Shown: positions 1-11,514 of the stretch, piece by piece | How the letters are laid out: every line of letters starts with the position of its first letter | Numbering within the stretch: position 1 is the stretch's first letter | NCBI GenBank assembly: GCA_947579605.1 | Contig: OX388310.1 | Span: 4,960,001-5,024,000, forward strand | Direction: 5' to 3' | Length of the DNA: 64,000 nt | Origin: Athripsodes cinereus | Taxonomy: Eukaryota > Arthropoda > Insecta > Trichoptera > Leptoceridae | Made by a program: the position numbers and the translations under genes | The notes under the pieces: model-generated | The model's database searches: none | Seen by the model: only the letters and a program-made list of their open reading frames with translations | Told to the model about the DNA's origin: nothing

Positions 1-46
1 TCATTTTGCCCTGCCCTGTTAGCCTCCGCGCCAAACCGGTCGTCAG
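1..46 (-). mobile_element. SINE-A fragment (tRNA-derived head, internal deletion)
   Basis: The words ttagcctccgcgccaaaccgg and tcattttgccctg match the head of the SINE-A copies at 59627-59860 and 63152-63488, read on the minus strand. The B-box segment between them is missing, so this is a deleted copy cut by the window edge. It is followed by a short run of cagattat repeats (45-75). Confidence 0.6.
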
Positions 47-75
47 ATTATCAGATTATCAGATTCGGTAAGCAG

Positions 76-1195
76 ATTATCTATTATTTTATTTCCAAAT
101 TTCTGCAAGTCAGTGTTTAACCCGATTTTAAAGTGCTTAATCCTATACATATATTATTACAGTCCACGAAAATGCTCAATAAAATAAATAAATTTATATT
201 ATAGATACGAGATAGCATAATTATATAATTATATAATTATGTGCAATGTCGATTAATTGATACACATCATATCAATACACATACATGTGAACAGATTAAA
301 ATATTCATTTAGAAATAACGAATTTATTTGCATTTCTTGAGTTATCTCAGTGGTATAACAATATAAATTTAAACTAATACAATTTTGTCAAAAAGCGGTT
401 TTGTGATTATTGTATCATAATATTACTAAAATTCCGTTGAGGTTTAGATAGCTTAAGCTTATCTTAAAATCAGGACGAAAGCGATTTCTACAATTCAAAA
501 TTAAATCCTTACGAATTTCAAAATTATTTTCTATTTCTTTTATTGGTACTAACTTCTTCACAGAAATTTATTTTGTTTCATTTTAAGAAGCAAGGCAATA
601 CATCATCGTTGCGTTGAGAGGTTGATTTATTATTATTTTTTTTCAATAATTCAATTCGTTTATTTCCTCAAATAAGCATAATATAAAATCAAATACAACT
701 CAAACATCCACATCCACTACAACTAATTCCATTTTACCACCTCACTATGCTAGAGCCTGTGTCGAGGCGGACAGTACAGTCAGTAATATAAAAAACAAAT
801 TTTCACATAACAACTTTGACATAACATTGGTATTTGACATAACAGTAACAAAGAAAAACATATTTTCGCATAACAATTGGTACAGGAAATTCATCGAAGC
901 TGGAGAAATATGATAAAATAGATGTTATCATCAACAAATATCAATAAAACCAGGTTGATAAAAAGATTATAAAGAAATATGTATGTAGGATAGAATTAAA
1001 TAAGATTAATATTAAAAATATAAGAAACAATAAGGATAGATACAGAATGTTAAATAAATAAGTATGATAATTAATTACTTAGTTTAATTAAATTAAAACA
1101 CTGTGTCTTTCACTTAATGTATTAATTGATACTTATGATAACATTTAATAATTTTATTTAATTTCAATATCTCCAACATTCTTAACAATCATCAT
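76..1195. other. AT-rich stretch, no gene seen
   Basis: No open frame with recognisable protein, no RNA gene and no clear repeat boundary could be read here. The sequence is AT-rich with short A and T runs. Confidence 0.6.
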
Positions 1196-1660
1196 CATCA
1201 TCATCGCCCTCAACGCTCCTCTCGGGAGCACAGGGCAGAAACCAGCCTCCTCCATTCAGAGCGTCTCTGTGCCAATTGCGTCACCTCTTCCCACGACATT
1301 TCTTGCGCTCTGATATCGTTGTCATAGGAACGGTGTATTGTGAAAGAGGGACGCCCGGGCCTACGGAACCCCTGCGGACGGAAGGACAGTGCTCTTTTTG
1401 GCCAACTATCATTGGGCATTCTCAAAACATGTCCCAGCCAGGACCATCGTCTCTCTTGTATTACGGAGATTACAGGTCTCTGCTGGGTGCGCCGGCGCAC
1501 AGCATCATTTGTAACATGTTCATACCATCTGACATCCAAAATCCTTCTAAGACACTTGTTTTCAAAGCTTAGTATCTTCCGCTCTTGAGCCTTGTTTTCA
1601 AAGCTTAGTATCTTCCGCTCTTGAGCCTTGTTTTCAAAGCTTAGTATCTTCCTAATAATA
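1196..1660 (-). mobile_element. LINE RT C-terminus, family a, with (GAT)n tail
   Basis: The minus-strand frame (open 1210-1887) encodes the post-RT C-terminus typical of insect non-LTR retrotransposon ORF2: a KCLRRIL segment, then RRWSWLGHVLRMP, then GFRRPGRPSFTIHRS and finally SEWRRLVSALCSREER before the stop. RT catalytic motifs are absent, so the insertion is 5'-truncated. A (GAT)n run follows the stop at 1196-1209, the usual kind of LINE 3' tail. A second, more decayed copy lies at 22693-22955. Not a host gene. Confidence 0.85.
1555..1652. repeat. 36-bp in-frame tandem triplication inside LINE family a
   Basis: A 36-bp unit starts at 1555, 1591 and 1627 (the third copy is about 26 bp long). 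On the minus strand each unit encodes the 12 residues ILSFENKAQERK. The copies are almost identical, so the expansion is younger than the insertion around it. Confidence 0.9.
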
Positions 1661-1787
1661 TGTGGGGCTAATCTACAACGCATAACAAAGATAATATTAT
1701 AATATGATCGTTTTCTTCTACATGTGTTATTTTTCTCATCCTTTATTTCGAACACGAAAATAATATTATAGTCCATCGACTCATCCG

Positions 1788-2032
1788 TACCATCATGGAA
1801 TTCCTCACAAGTAAAATAACTAGCGAACTTACTGTAACTAAAAAACATGCAAATCGTCCTCTTTGTGCCAACAAAAGTTTTAAACATTCAGTATTGTTGA
1901 CATATCTCATCGTTAAATTAAAAATGTTAAATATCTTACAGGGGGTAATTTATGATTTCCTTCACAGGACCCTCGAAAACTAACAGAAAAAAGTAAGAGA
2001 GGTACTTATTCTTTACAAGAGACTGCATGGGG
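1788..2032 (-). repeat. R-family repeat, degenerate copy
   Basis: The order of words accatcatgg, aaacatgcaaatcgtcctc, tgtgccaac, catctcatcg and aggaccctcgaaaactaaca matches the R consensus seen best at 57386-57640. Sense is defined by the conserved 3' end (ccgtgatggtat), which places this copy on the minus strand. About 245 bp, with small indels. Confidence 0.65.
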
Positions 2033-2128
2033 GTAGTTATACGAGTACATTAACCGAAGAATATAATAATGTATACCTATTATTGTCTCCCTCAAAATAT
2101 TTTGCTACACATCAATTCTGTCTATATA

Positions 2129-2305
2129 TACCATCACGGAATCTCCATAAGTGGGGTAACAAATGAGAATTGCATTGCATCATCATTGAATTGTAGAAGT
2201 AAAATATATTTTGATATGTGATATTTTACGAATATTTGCATCTTACAGGATAATCAAATGTTTTTATAGAAAACAGCACCCTTTCCTTTGACAGAGACTC
2301 CATGG
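2129..2305 (-). repeat. R-family repeat, diverged copy
   Basis: It starts with taccatcacgg and retains ataagtggggtaac, then decays; the final gagactccatgg also matches other copies (for example 42209-42225). Same orientation as the copy 100 bp upstream. Confidence 0.55.
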
Positions 2306-2347
2306 AACTAAATAAGTGTAGTCTATAAAAAAGATGTACCTGTTACC

Positions 2348-2480
2348 TGTTTTTGGTTATGAACCCATATACAACCATTAGCATTAAGCTAAAATCTAGT
2401 GTCCTGAAAGGGGAGCTTGCCGTCACCTGGGATCAAATCGCGCACGAAGCCGAGACTCTACCTCCAGGCTACTGACGAAG
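2348..2480 (-). mobile_element. SINE-B copy (tRNA-derived)
   Basis: Read on the minus strand, cagtagcctggaggtagag and tctcggcttcgtg match the heads at 13661-13790 and 44634-44815. The region after the head contains the family word tttagcttaatgctaa and then gttgtatatgggtt. The B-box-like piece is degenerate. Confidence 0.65.
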
Positions 2481-3266
2481 TAATGGCTGTGGGTACAAAT
2501 ACACAAACAAAAGACGGTCAAATATCGATTTTAGTAAATTGTAGTTCAGAGGTAATGTTGTTAAATTTATTATTTTGATATATGACATCTATTTTAAGGT
2601 TTTTATTATTGAATGTTCCATTTGAAATATGGTTCAGAATTTTTAACATAATTTTAACATCTCTGTTTTACATTAACTCATTTTTAATTCAAGTGTAATC
2701 TGAATATTGTATATTAATTCATAATATGAAATATTTTGAATATTCAATTTAGAAACACACGAACACACGAACGAACACATTTTTTTATTAAATGTACCAC
2801 CTACCTATATTTGAAATTCTCATCACAAGATTCTCAATTTCTCTCATTTGTTCTGATTAATTTCAGCGAAGTTGCCTCAGAAATACAATATTGATGATTC
2901 TTATTGTATTGTATTTTAATAATTGATGAAGACGAATTTTCTTACATAGGGAATGTTGAATTTATTTTATATTATTTAGACATTTATTTCAGAAATAAAA
3001 TTAAAACAGGGATAGACAATTTGCGATCTGTGGGCAGTATTCAGATGAACTAAATCATAAATATAAATATCATCGCGATATTAACTTAGAAACTTCCAAT
3101 AATTGTTTGAATAAAAAAAATATATTCGCAAAGGCCTCAACAAATCTTGGGTCAACCACTATTTTTCAGTGTTACTTTATAAGCATATTGATATGATTTT
3201 AGATGACTATGTATTAATTGTTATATTTTGTGAGCTTTTTTCGCTACCGCGGTTTCGGTGGAGCGT
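2481..3266. other. AT-rich stretch, no gene seen
   Basis: Nothing recognisable on either strand apart from short repeats such as gaacacacgaacgaacac near 2760. Confidence 0.55.
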
Positions 3267-3457
3267 TTCCAAGTCCTGTAAATGACAGATTGTTAAATAT
3301 ACTTAACGTAAAAGGCATTCATAATTCAATTTCTGCTAGAAGATTTGCAATCCTGATTGTTTTTATTTTTGTTGCCATGAAGAGAATTACTTTTATGTTT
3401 ATTACATGCAGTCAGTCTGCGGGTTTCTTCACCTGTGGGATATACCGCGATGGCAGA
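3267..3457 (+). repeat. R-family repeat, diverged copy
   Basis: It contains aagtcctgtaaatgacag, attacatgcagtcagtctgc and tgtgggataccgcgatgg-like words in the order of the R family in sense orientation. The start is missing. Confidence 0.55.
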
Positions 3458-3589
3458 GAAAGATAGGTGGAAAAAATATTGAGTTTTATAAAAAAAATAC
3501 AAACTAGAGTTTGTCATTTAATGACAGAATATCAAAATTAAGTTTATGTTTATGAAAATTATGTATGTTTTTATTTTCATAAATTTAAA

Positions 3590-3785
3590 TATTTAAATTC
3601 AATTTATTTGACTGGCTCGCTCATCTGAGATCCCTATAGGGAGCCCATGAAGAGTTTGATAAGAGGAAAGACTGATAAGACCATATATGTGATGTCCATA
3701 ATGATTTATAATATATTGTGAAAATTGTCAAATATACCTTTTGTAAGAAGGGAAATAAAAAGCTTTTCATTTCATTTCATTTCTT
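3590..3785 (+). mobile_element. Retroposon 3' end with (ATTTC)n tail
   Basis: A GC-richer block (ctcatctgagatccctatag) ends in a polyadenylation-like ggaaataaaaagc followed by a tandem (atttc)n run. This layout is typical of a LINE or SINE 3' end. I do not recognise the family and no coding part remains. Confidence 0.4.
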
Positions 3786-3914
3786 CATCGATATCTTTCG
3801 TAACATGCTTTAAAATAATAAATTATTATTTATCTCTGATTCTGAATGAAATCATTATCCTTCTGTAGACATTAAGAAACAATAGAAGTAATTTTAAATT
3901 AGGTTTAGAATAGG

Positions 3915-4085
3915 CTTCCACCCTTCTTTGTGAGTTTTCGAGTACCTTGTAAAAGGTAGGTATTCGTAAAACCTAAAATATGAAGTAATTAACGCTTACA
4001 ATTCAGCGATGTAGCATGCCGCTTGTTCTGAATTCCTTAGCTACACAAGTCTACCATTTGACTGCTCATTGTTAGTGGACTGTTT
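3915..4085 (+). repeat. R-family repeat, diverged copy
   Basis: gtgagttttcgagtacctt, gtaaaaggtaggtattcg and ttcagcgatgtagcatgcc follow the sense order of the R family. The 3' terminal segment is decayed. Confidence 0.6.
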
Positions 4086-4112
4086 TATACTTTTTAACTT
4101 ATGGATGCATAT

Positions 4113-4334
4113 AAAATTTAGGTAATAAAAATAAAAATATAACACTGTATAACTTTCACTATTTAATATTTTGCTTAAAAGCTTTTCGGACATACGTCCA
4201 TCTTCAGTAATAAATATCTTGAATAGAAGATATTTATTACTGAAGATGGACGTATGTCCGAAAAGCTTTTAAGCAAAATATTAAATAGTGAAAGTTATAC
4301 AGTGTTATATTTTTATTTTTATTACTTAAATTTT
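4113..4334. repeat. Near-perfect 108-bp inverted repeat (hairpin)
   Basis: Arms 4113-4220 and 4227-4334 are reverse complements with one mismatch seen, separated by the 6-base loop gaatag. The arms carry gacatacgtccatcttcagt. Such a foldback is most simply a palindromic MITE; it has no ORF. Confidence 0.9.
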
Positions 4335-4534
4335 AAAAATGAGCTTTCATAGTGTTACCTCTTCAAAAATAGAAAAGTTAGGATGCATATAATTATAACG
4401 TTTGACGTACCACATGTATTATTATATTATTTTTTTTACTTTGAACAGATTTTTAGGGTAGGGTTGGTATGGTTTTTACTACGGCAACCGAATTCAGATG
4501 GACTATCATTTTTCGGTGAAATAAGTGAATTTTC

Positions 4535-4826
4535 ATACATGCATAGACAATTCACACATATCGAACTAGTCCCATACTAAGATGAATCTTGTATTATGGA
4601 TACTAACACGACGATACACATATCTATGTATTGATGATTTATTCGGCGCCGTTTAATAGAGCATCCATCTCAAGGGCGCGGAAACAATGCACTAAATATA
4701 CATAAATAGAACACCCAGACCCAGGACAATTTGAAAAGGTCATTCTTCACTTTGCCCTGGCCGGGAAACGAACTCGGGACCTCGTGATTCAAAGGCAAGA
4801 GTGTTACCTCCACGCCACACCGGCTG
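4535..4826 (-). mobile_element. SINE-A copy with internal insertion
   Basis: On the minus strand there is a tRNA-like head (ggtgtggcgtggaggtaac), then a B-box-like cgagttcgtttcccgg, then the family body with gtcctgggtctgggtgtt and the tail gtgaattgtctatgcatg. About 65 bp near 4626-4692, containing ggcgccgtt and caagggcgcgg, is absent from other copies and resembles the L2-like LINE tails at 17848 and 25745. Confidence 0.8.
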
Positions 4827-5184
4827 ATATAAGTAGAAAATTCTAAAATTTAATGTCTAGGTCTTAATCTGATTTAAAATTTTACCGAAAAAGCATTAAT
4901 GTGGGAGTCAAATAGTTGAGGTAGGATATAATATATAACATATACTTATACATATTATTTAATACGAAAGCATGAAAAGTTCGCTTAAGGGTCAATCGGT
5001 TTATGACTCAAAAGTTTAAGTGCGTAAAAGGGTTTTTGGACTGTTTTATCTGAGATCTTCACCAACCTAAAACAGTTATAATTTAATTTGCCTGCAATCC
5101 TTTTAATAATAGCTGCCGTTGTTGGACCACATAGGAAAGATATCCAATCTAAGTTAGATTGATATAAACGGAATGTCTCAATGT
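4827..5184 (-). other. Spacer with an unrecognised 91-codon frame
   Basis: A minus-strand frame of 91 codons (4985-5260) begins inside LTR-X copy A and contains WDDIVLMDIETFRLYQSN. I do not recognise it, and most of it lies between SINE-A and the LTR. It may be chance. Confidence 0.35.
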
Positions 5185-5613
5185 CCATTAATACGATATC
5201 GTCCCACCAGGACGATCGCACCAAATCATTATACAAAATTATCAAAAGAGAAATTATCAAATATTTAGAAAGTATTTAAAGAAATGAATTTACATTATTT
5301 ATACATAAGAAAAGTATATAAATTGGCTCAGCCCCCAGTTTTCTATGTACAAAGCACATAGAAAACACATAGAATATAAATTATATTATATGATAGAGAA
5401 AGTATATAAAGAAAGTTACAGTTATATTTGCAAGTAAAACAGATTAATATATTGGCTCAAGTTCATGTCTAGGTATGAATCTACTTGGTCTGTAAGAGGA
5501 ATGCATTGTGTGGGTGACTGGTACATATATATACTTACATAAAGTTCAGAGAATTCCTTATCCTTTGGTTTCATCATTTTCTTATGGTCATCATATCATT
5601 ATAGAATACATAG

Positions 5614-8092
5614 TGACATAGTCTTAGTTTTTTTAACAAACTTTGTTTGAAATTGAACTAAATATATTTCGACTTACTATTTTAAGTGGTATATGGATGT
5701 ATAACTCGGAGTATATTTGTTGGTAAATAAATGGTACGTACTTCAGAGAGTACGTTATTTATTAGATAATTTTATTAGGAAGGTACATTGAATATTTTAA
5801 CACGTGACAGTGTTTAGATGATAGGAAGTAGATATTAGTACATCGGGTGAAGAAAAGTACCAAATTGAATTTTAAACAAAGAAAGTTTGTTGAACTATTA
5901 ATTGCTTTTAGGTAAGAGGTTAAATTTTGTTTATATTAATATGTTATGTAAAATTAATTTCAAGGAAAGGATTGAGAGACACGTGTGGTTGTTTACATAA
6001 AAAAGTAGATGCTTGTGCTAGGAGTGAGAGAGTGGATAATTTTGTAAGAAGGACAAAGGAATTAAGTCTATAAGATTGATGTCACAGCTCAACTCGGGGC
6101 AGTTTTGTCTAGAAATTAAGAGAGAGAGGTTAATTCTTAGAGACAGTTTTTATTTGGTAATCAAGGGAGGCAGTTTTTGCTTGTAATCAGAGGAGAGAGG
6201 TTAAATTTTAAAAGCAGTGTTGTATTCTATTTGATTATCGGTTTGTGTACATTCCTTTCTCCGAGTAATAAATATAATATTCTTTTAGTGATTATTTCCA
6301 CAATGGAAATAATGAGAATTTCATCCTAGATTTTATAATTTTACATTAAATTCAGTGTTTCGAAGCAGCGAATTTTGCAGAAAATCACCTTACTCGAAGC
6401 TAAGAAATTTTATATATTATTATTTATTTAAATTTTGTAATAGATATTTTTATCGTTACGACTTTGCCTTTCTTCTTGGAGTATCAAAACTCTTGTTTGA
6501 TAAGTCTCAAATAAGTGAAATTTCTGTAGACAAAGGATTGATGAATTTTATATAATGTTTTAATGAATATGTTTATGAGACTGTCACTGTTAATTATTTT
6601 ATTTTCCCAAATTAATAAAATTTGGATAACTAATATTATTTGTAAATTAAAATTATAGACATTACTTGATAATAAGAACAGGGACGGACTCAGAAACATA
6701 TACTAATTATTATTTTCTGATATTTTGAATTCCTAACACGAGCATGATTTTTAAGTCATATTTATTTTATGTAAATATATTTTATTTTATTATAAATTAA
6801 CATCCAACCTACCCCACCCACCTGATCGCGACCTAAAGGCACGTGATTTCCCAGCGTGAAAAGATCAAGGTTGGTGTCTGCCTTGCCTTAAGGGACACAA
6901 AAAAGCCAACCCCCGCAGATTTATACATAAATATTTATATTATTTGCATGTTATGTATTATACTCTCTTAATTTATCATATTGTATACTAATGAGGCTGA
7001 CAATAGTGTATGAAAGGCTGTGTCAGATCGAAATTTGCGTGTGTAGGAGCAAATTTCACTAACAAACCAATTTTTATTGTTATATTAACCAAAAATAGTC
7101 AGTGATTGAATTTTTGTCAAACTTTGGTTCAGTAAAATATTTCATCTCGATGCGCCCCTGGCGCTGTATACAGATACTATTTTATGTATGAAACCATATG
7201 CCTTTTATAAATGAAACTGCATTCAAAACTAATCTGTAATATAATTACAGAAATAAACTTTCGATAACGTTGAATCATAAGTTTGATAAAATATTATTTC
7301 ATTGACTATTTCTAACCAATAACATGGGTCTTCTGTAGTACAAAAAAAAAAATTATTGATTTTCGGTAATATTGTGTGTTGTTTTCTTTGTGTATTTTCA
7401 GCAATAAGGTAGGTCTTTTATACTCGCTAATGTCGAGTGTAAAAGGAAATAATTTATTAATCACTAACCTTTATGTACAACAGAAATTTAATTTTGATTG
7501 TTATAAAAAATTATGCTTTATGTGTGTTCTGAATAGAAATTATTGTTTGTTTTCACTGAATAAAATTTTCTTTTATAAATCGTAAACACAACGTAGAAAA
7601 GGGTCCTTTACGTAAATTTTCTTTTCTCTAGATGTATCATGTGCCAAAATATCTTTGAAGAAACGGAAATTGTTGAATTTAGCGACCGAAACTTTTGACG
7701 GGTTTTACGTTAAACGTCTAAGACAACTTAAATTAGGTGTGAACCGAGATAGGTTAAACTAATGATACGTATTATTATATAGGTATAATGTCTCTATACG
7801 ACGAATATTATTACTCTTGGTTTTTACAAGTAGGTAGGTGATATGAAAGTATTCTGTATTATAAAATTTTAATCGGAATATTATAAAGACGTAATTGCGA
7901 AAAGAAATTTATAAATTTGCGTAGATTGGATAAACTCGATTCTTTTAGTTTAATTACTTCCAACTCAGAGGATAAATACGTATTTATTCTCTCGTCGAAA
8001 TAAATAAATATATTTTATTTATTTCCTGTCAATGTGGTTCTCAACGAAGAGCTTTTCTTTTTCCTTCCTTTTTGAGGGTGGGGACCACGACA
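5614..8092. mobile_element. Nested 2.48-kb TG...CA insertion (possible solo LTR)
   Basis: Relative to the uninterrupted LTR-X copies, 2,479 bp are inserted here. The insert begins TGACATAGTC and ends CCACGACA, and is flanked by ATAG at 5610-5613 and 8093-8096. The other LTR-X copies have the single-copy target (atatataggtaa). TG...CA ends with a 4-bp duplication fit an LTR. An AATAAA-like gagtaataaatataat sits near 6260, next to gagagaggttaa-type imperfect repeats (6110-6220). No second LTR and no gag or pol frame was found, so it is either a long solo LTR or a non-autonomous element. Confidence 0.7.
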
Positions 8093-8358
8093 ATAGGTAA
8101 TTCAAGCAATAATGTTTCTTCTGTTAGCATACTTTATATTGCAAAGATTCTACTTATATCTTTTCTTGAGTAGAATTATAGATATATATATCCATATAAA
8201 CAATCAAAAATTTATGTCAAGTGGAACAAAGATTATCATAAGTACATCATATCCTTCCTATTAAGTGGATATTTTATTTCCATCAATGGAGCCATTCATT
8301 TAGCTCTTTGTTGTCTTCATAGTGAAGTAATAGGGTCTTCCAGTCTTTGGTTGGTCAA

Positions 8359-8399
8359 GGATCGAACCTTGGCGTCTTATCTACTCCAAGTATAAACTA
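8359..8399 (-). promoter_or_regulatory. tRNA-like Pol III box pair inside the LTR-X sequence
   Basis: On the minus strand an A-box-like tagtttatacttgg is followed about 20 bp on by a B-box-like ggttcgatcc. The pair is conserved in the other LTRs (32388-32430 with ggttcgattcc, and 38063-38105). It may be a SINE head captured by the LTR. Activity is unknown. Confidence 0.4.
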
Positions 8400-10159
8400 G
8401 GTTATGGAAAGATTAAATACAAGGAGGCGAAGAGATGCACTTTGACATGATTAAGAGTATTGAATCTACTTGTAGGTACATATAATGGATTTCAACAGAA
8501 AGATAACGTATGGTAAGTGATTCACATTTATTGTGCAAATACATATTACATAACAAGACAGTTGCTTTCAAAGTAAATTTGTAGGGAATAATATTCCGCA
8601 CAATATGCAAAATTATGACAGTTCTACCATATTCGGATTGAGATAATAAAACAAACAATGGTAATTATCAAATAAACCAACCTCGGTATTATATACATAC
8701 ATCAATACCTGGTTTACCATATAATCTAAAAGTTAAATTGAACCATTCATTCTTCATTCAATCTCAAAATCTTAAATTAGTACACAAAGGAAGGTAATAT
8801 ATAAAATAGTTCCATGATAATATGAATTCTGTTATGGAAAAAATATCATTATATACAATATACAATAGCAATATAGTCACTTACAGATGAACAGGCGAGC
8901 TGTTGTTGAATAACACAAAGCCGAGTATATTACTGATGAAGTATTGTGTACACTTTGACAGTAGAAGGCAGAATCGTGAAAGAAACATACTCCAACGTCT
9001 CTATGGCGGTCGCTGGTCATACCAAAGACGTACAGGGATGTGTAGGTGGTGCCAGAATCTGATAGATTCTGTCCTCAGGACGGAAGAGATCACTACTTCT
9101 CAAGAGGCATGAGAAATCTTATACGTTCCTACACCTTCCTCAGTGTATGAGGTTGAAGGCGTCACTGTCTCAATAGTCTGTCCAAGCATATACGGCTTGT
9201 CGTTTAATCACTCTCATAACAAGGGTCGCGACCAGAAAAGTTAAGAGAGGATTATCAAGTTCACATAGGAATGAGTGTTACATCGGTAAACCACCGATAC
9301 GCAATACACAGACTACCCGCGTTGAAGAGGTATTCGTTGCAGACTTCGGAACACATTCATGTTTTTAATTAGATTTATAATACTGAGCAAGAAGATAGAA
9401 TAGTTTATGTGATGTTTTATGATTCCTAACATTGAATATTTGTTCAGAAACAATGGATTATCACACTTCACACGGTTATGTAGAATGGCGGGAACAGCAA
9501 GACCACGCCCAAACGAACATATGCTACATTACTCAAAACCTCCAAATGTTATCTGTATATCACCTCAATAATCGTAATCTATATAACTCAAAGGAAACAC
9601 AAGCCTGTTCATAACACTATTCTGTTTATTGATTACTATTGATTATTAATCATTATTATTGTACCCTGATATGGGCGGTAAGATTGGTCGCGCGCGTAAT
9701 AACTAACACAGATTTTTAAAGTACATTATTAACGACACACAATAAGAATAGTTTTACGTACAATAGAGGGCAACACACTTGTTTATCACATTATGAAGTT
9801 AAGTACTATTAAATAATTATCGTTAGTATTATTATTGTGTCGGAGCTACACACAAGGCGGTTCGCAACCAAGGCGGGGAAGGGACAACCCCTTCCTTCGT
9901 CCAACCTATGCCATGGTTTGCGGGTAACTGATTTCAAAAAGACGCGTTCTATTCAACAAACCGTTGGTCCTAACGAATTAAGTGCCGAGTGCAAGTACGG
10001 GGTTCACACAGATGCCTTCGAGACGTCACGTGACATCGGATGATTTCCATAACGTTCGATTATTATTATTATTATGGATGACTCATGGACAACAAATGAC
10101 TGTAGGAACATTAGCCAGTATGAACTTCTCCGCAGCGATTATTTAATGCGTAGCACCAT

Positions 10160-10500
10160 ACGTACTACATTCAAGACAGAGATTATTTAGATTGTGTATA
10201 ATTATACTTGTATGTATTATAATTTAATTAAAATATTACCATACAAGTTTTAAACCCATGAAATACTTCAAGATCAAGAAATTATTATAAAATTGATAAA
10301 AAAAATATAGAAATTCTCGTAAGAAGTCACAATAATTTTGTAGCTGGGAAAAAAGAAAAATAAATATTTAAAATAATTGTAAAATTAAATAAAACTTTAA
10401 CTCACATAGGTAATATGTATTACTCAGATAAATAAAATATCGTGTATTTTGTTTTTGGCTGCAGTTCCAATACTTTCCTGTAAATAATGTTTTTATATTA
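10160..10500. other. AT-rich stretch, no gene seen
   Basis: Flank of the solo LTR. No repeat boundary or protein similarity could be read. Confidence 0.5.
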
Positions 10501-10831
10501 ATACTAGCTGACCCGTCGAACGTTGTTTTGCCATATACATTATTTCTTGATTACTAATATCGCTATTTAAAAATAGGGCTTGATGGTAAAAGGGTGAAAA
10601 TTAAGGGCTGTATGTATTTTTCAATGCCTCATCATAAAAAAATTGTACAAAAAATAAAAAATAAAATTCGGGGTGGACCACCGTTAACTTTTAGGGGTAT
10701 GAAAAATAGATGTTGGCCGATTCTAAGACCTTCCCGATAAGCACACAAAATTTCACCAAAATCGGTCGAGCCGTTTTAGAGAAGTATGATAATAAAACGA
10801 AACGTACCACGAGAATTTTATATATTAGATT
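10501..10831 (+). repeat. Dispersed insect repeat starting ACTAGCTGACCC
   Basis: It begins actagctgacccgtcgaacg and runs through aaaatcggtcgagccgtttt to a tatatattaga end. This arrangement is familiar to me from many insect genomes as a dispersed retroposon-type tail. The family assignment is from memory and unverified. No ORF. Confidence 0.65.
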
Positions 10832-11510
10832 TTTCCATGACATAATGTCAGATAAATAAAAAAAACATATTTATGTTTATATTTAAAAATAAAAAGATTA
10901 ATTTTAAATTATTCACATTAAATTATCATCAAAACTGTATATCATATTGTTTGACAATAAATAAGATTTTTGTTTAGAATGTTTTGACAAAAATTTGAAA
11001 AAAGAATTTTTGTATATTGGGAGATCTTTTCTTCTGACGTATCTACTTATATACGCATAGAGGCTAGCTGTAATACTGTAAAAAATAAGTCATAATAAAT
11101 ACGTAATTACATACACATTTATGTAATTAATGGGAGAATTCTATTTATCCAATTCTGATGCCCGAGTACTAAAATATACATAAACTTAAATTGTAATAAT
11201 ATGGACAAGCAGTGGCGTACTTTCTATCATGCATTAAACTTCTGCCCCCCCCTCATTTCATTCGTCTCAAAAGTAAATTATTTCGGATGAAATTTATGTA
11301 CACTAGATAAAACGGCATTCCTTGTCACAAAATTTTTCGGGTCCAATTCATATGCATAAGATAAGCAGAATCTCACACTTTTACTCCACCTCCATTTTTA
11401 AACCATTTTTATGTACGCTGGATAAAATGACTGGATATGATAGGTAGAGGACTCTTTATTGACTGCCTGGTATACATACATAAGTGACAATACAATACAT
11501 TACAGGAATC
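10832..11510. other. AT-rich stretch, no gene seen
   Basis: Only a C-run (near 11238) and a cagtggcgtac word that might be a hAT end (11210) stand out. No partner terminus was found. Confidence 0.45.
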
Positions 11511-11514
11511 ATAC

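Larger units (their letters stand above)
5189..10155 (-). mobile_element. Solo LTR of family LTR-X (copy A), interrupted by a nested element
   Basis: Outside the nested element at 5614-8092, this copy aligns along its whole length with the LTRs at 31694-34120 and 37369-39859. All three share the same outer edges: cgatatcgtcccac near one end and aatgcgtagca at the other. CCAT flanks it on both sides (5185-5188 and 10156-10159), as a 4-bp target-site duplication would. Without the nested insert and its duplication it is about 2,484 bp, against 2,427 and 2,491 bp for the other two. It is more diverged than they are from each other, so it is older. Orientation comes from the complete element downstream. 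A GTG-started 68-codon frame near 9837 recurs in all three copies but is probably not coding. Confidence 0.85.

Noticed and set aside
1276..1588. Plus-strand frames of 82 and 98 codons
   Set aside because: Shadows of the minus-strand LINE family-a C-terminus.
4985..5260. 91-codon minus frame (MIISLLIILYND...)
   Set aside because: Spans the LTR-X boundary and a spacer; no recognisable domain and no gene context.
9837..10043. 68-codon frame (SELHTRRFATKAGKG...) present in all three LTR-X copies
   Set aside because: It starts at GTG, lies on the strand opposite to the element's sense, and its conservation is explained by the DNA repeat. The region also has a GC hairpin (ggaaggg/ccccttcc).
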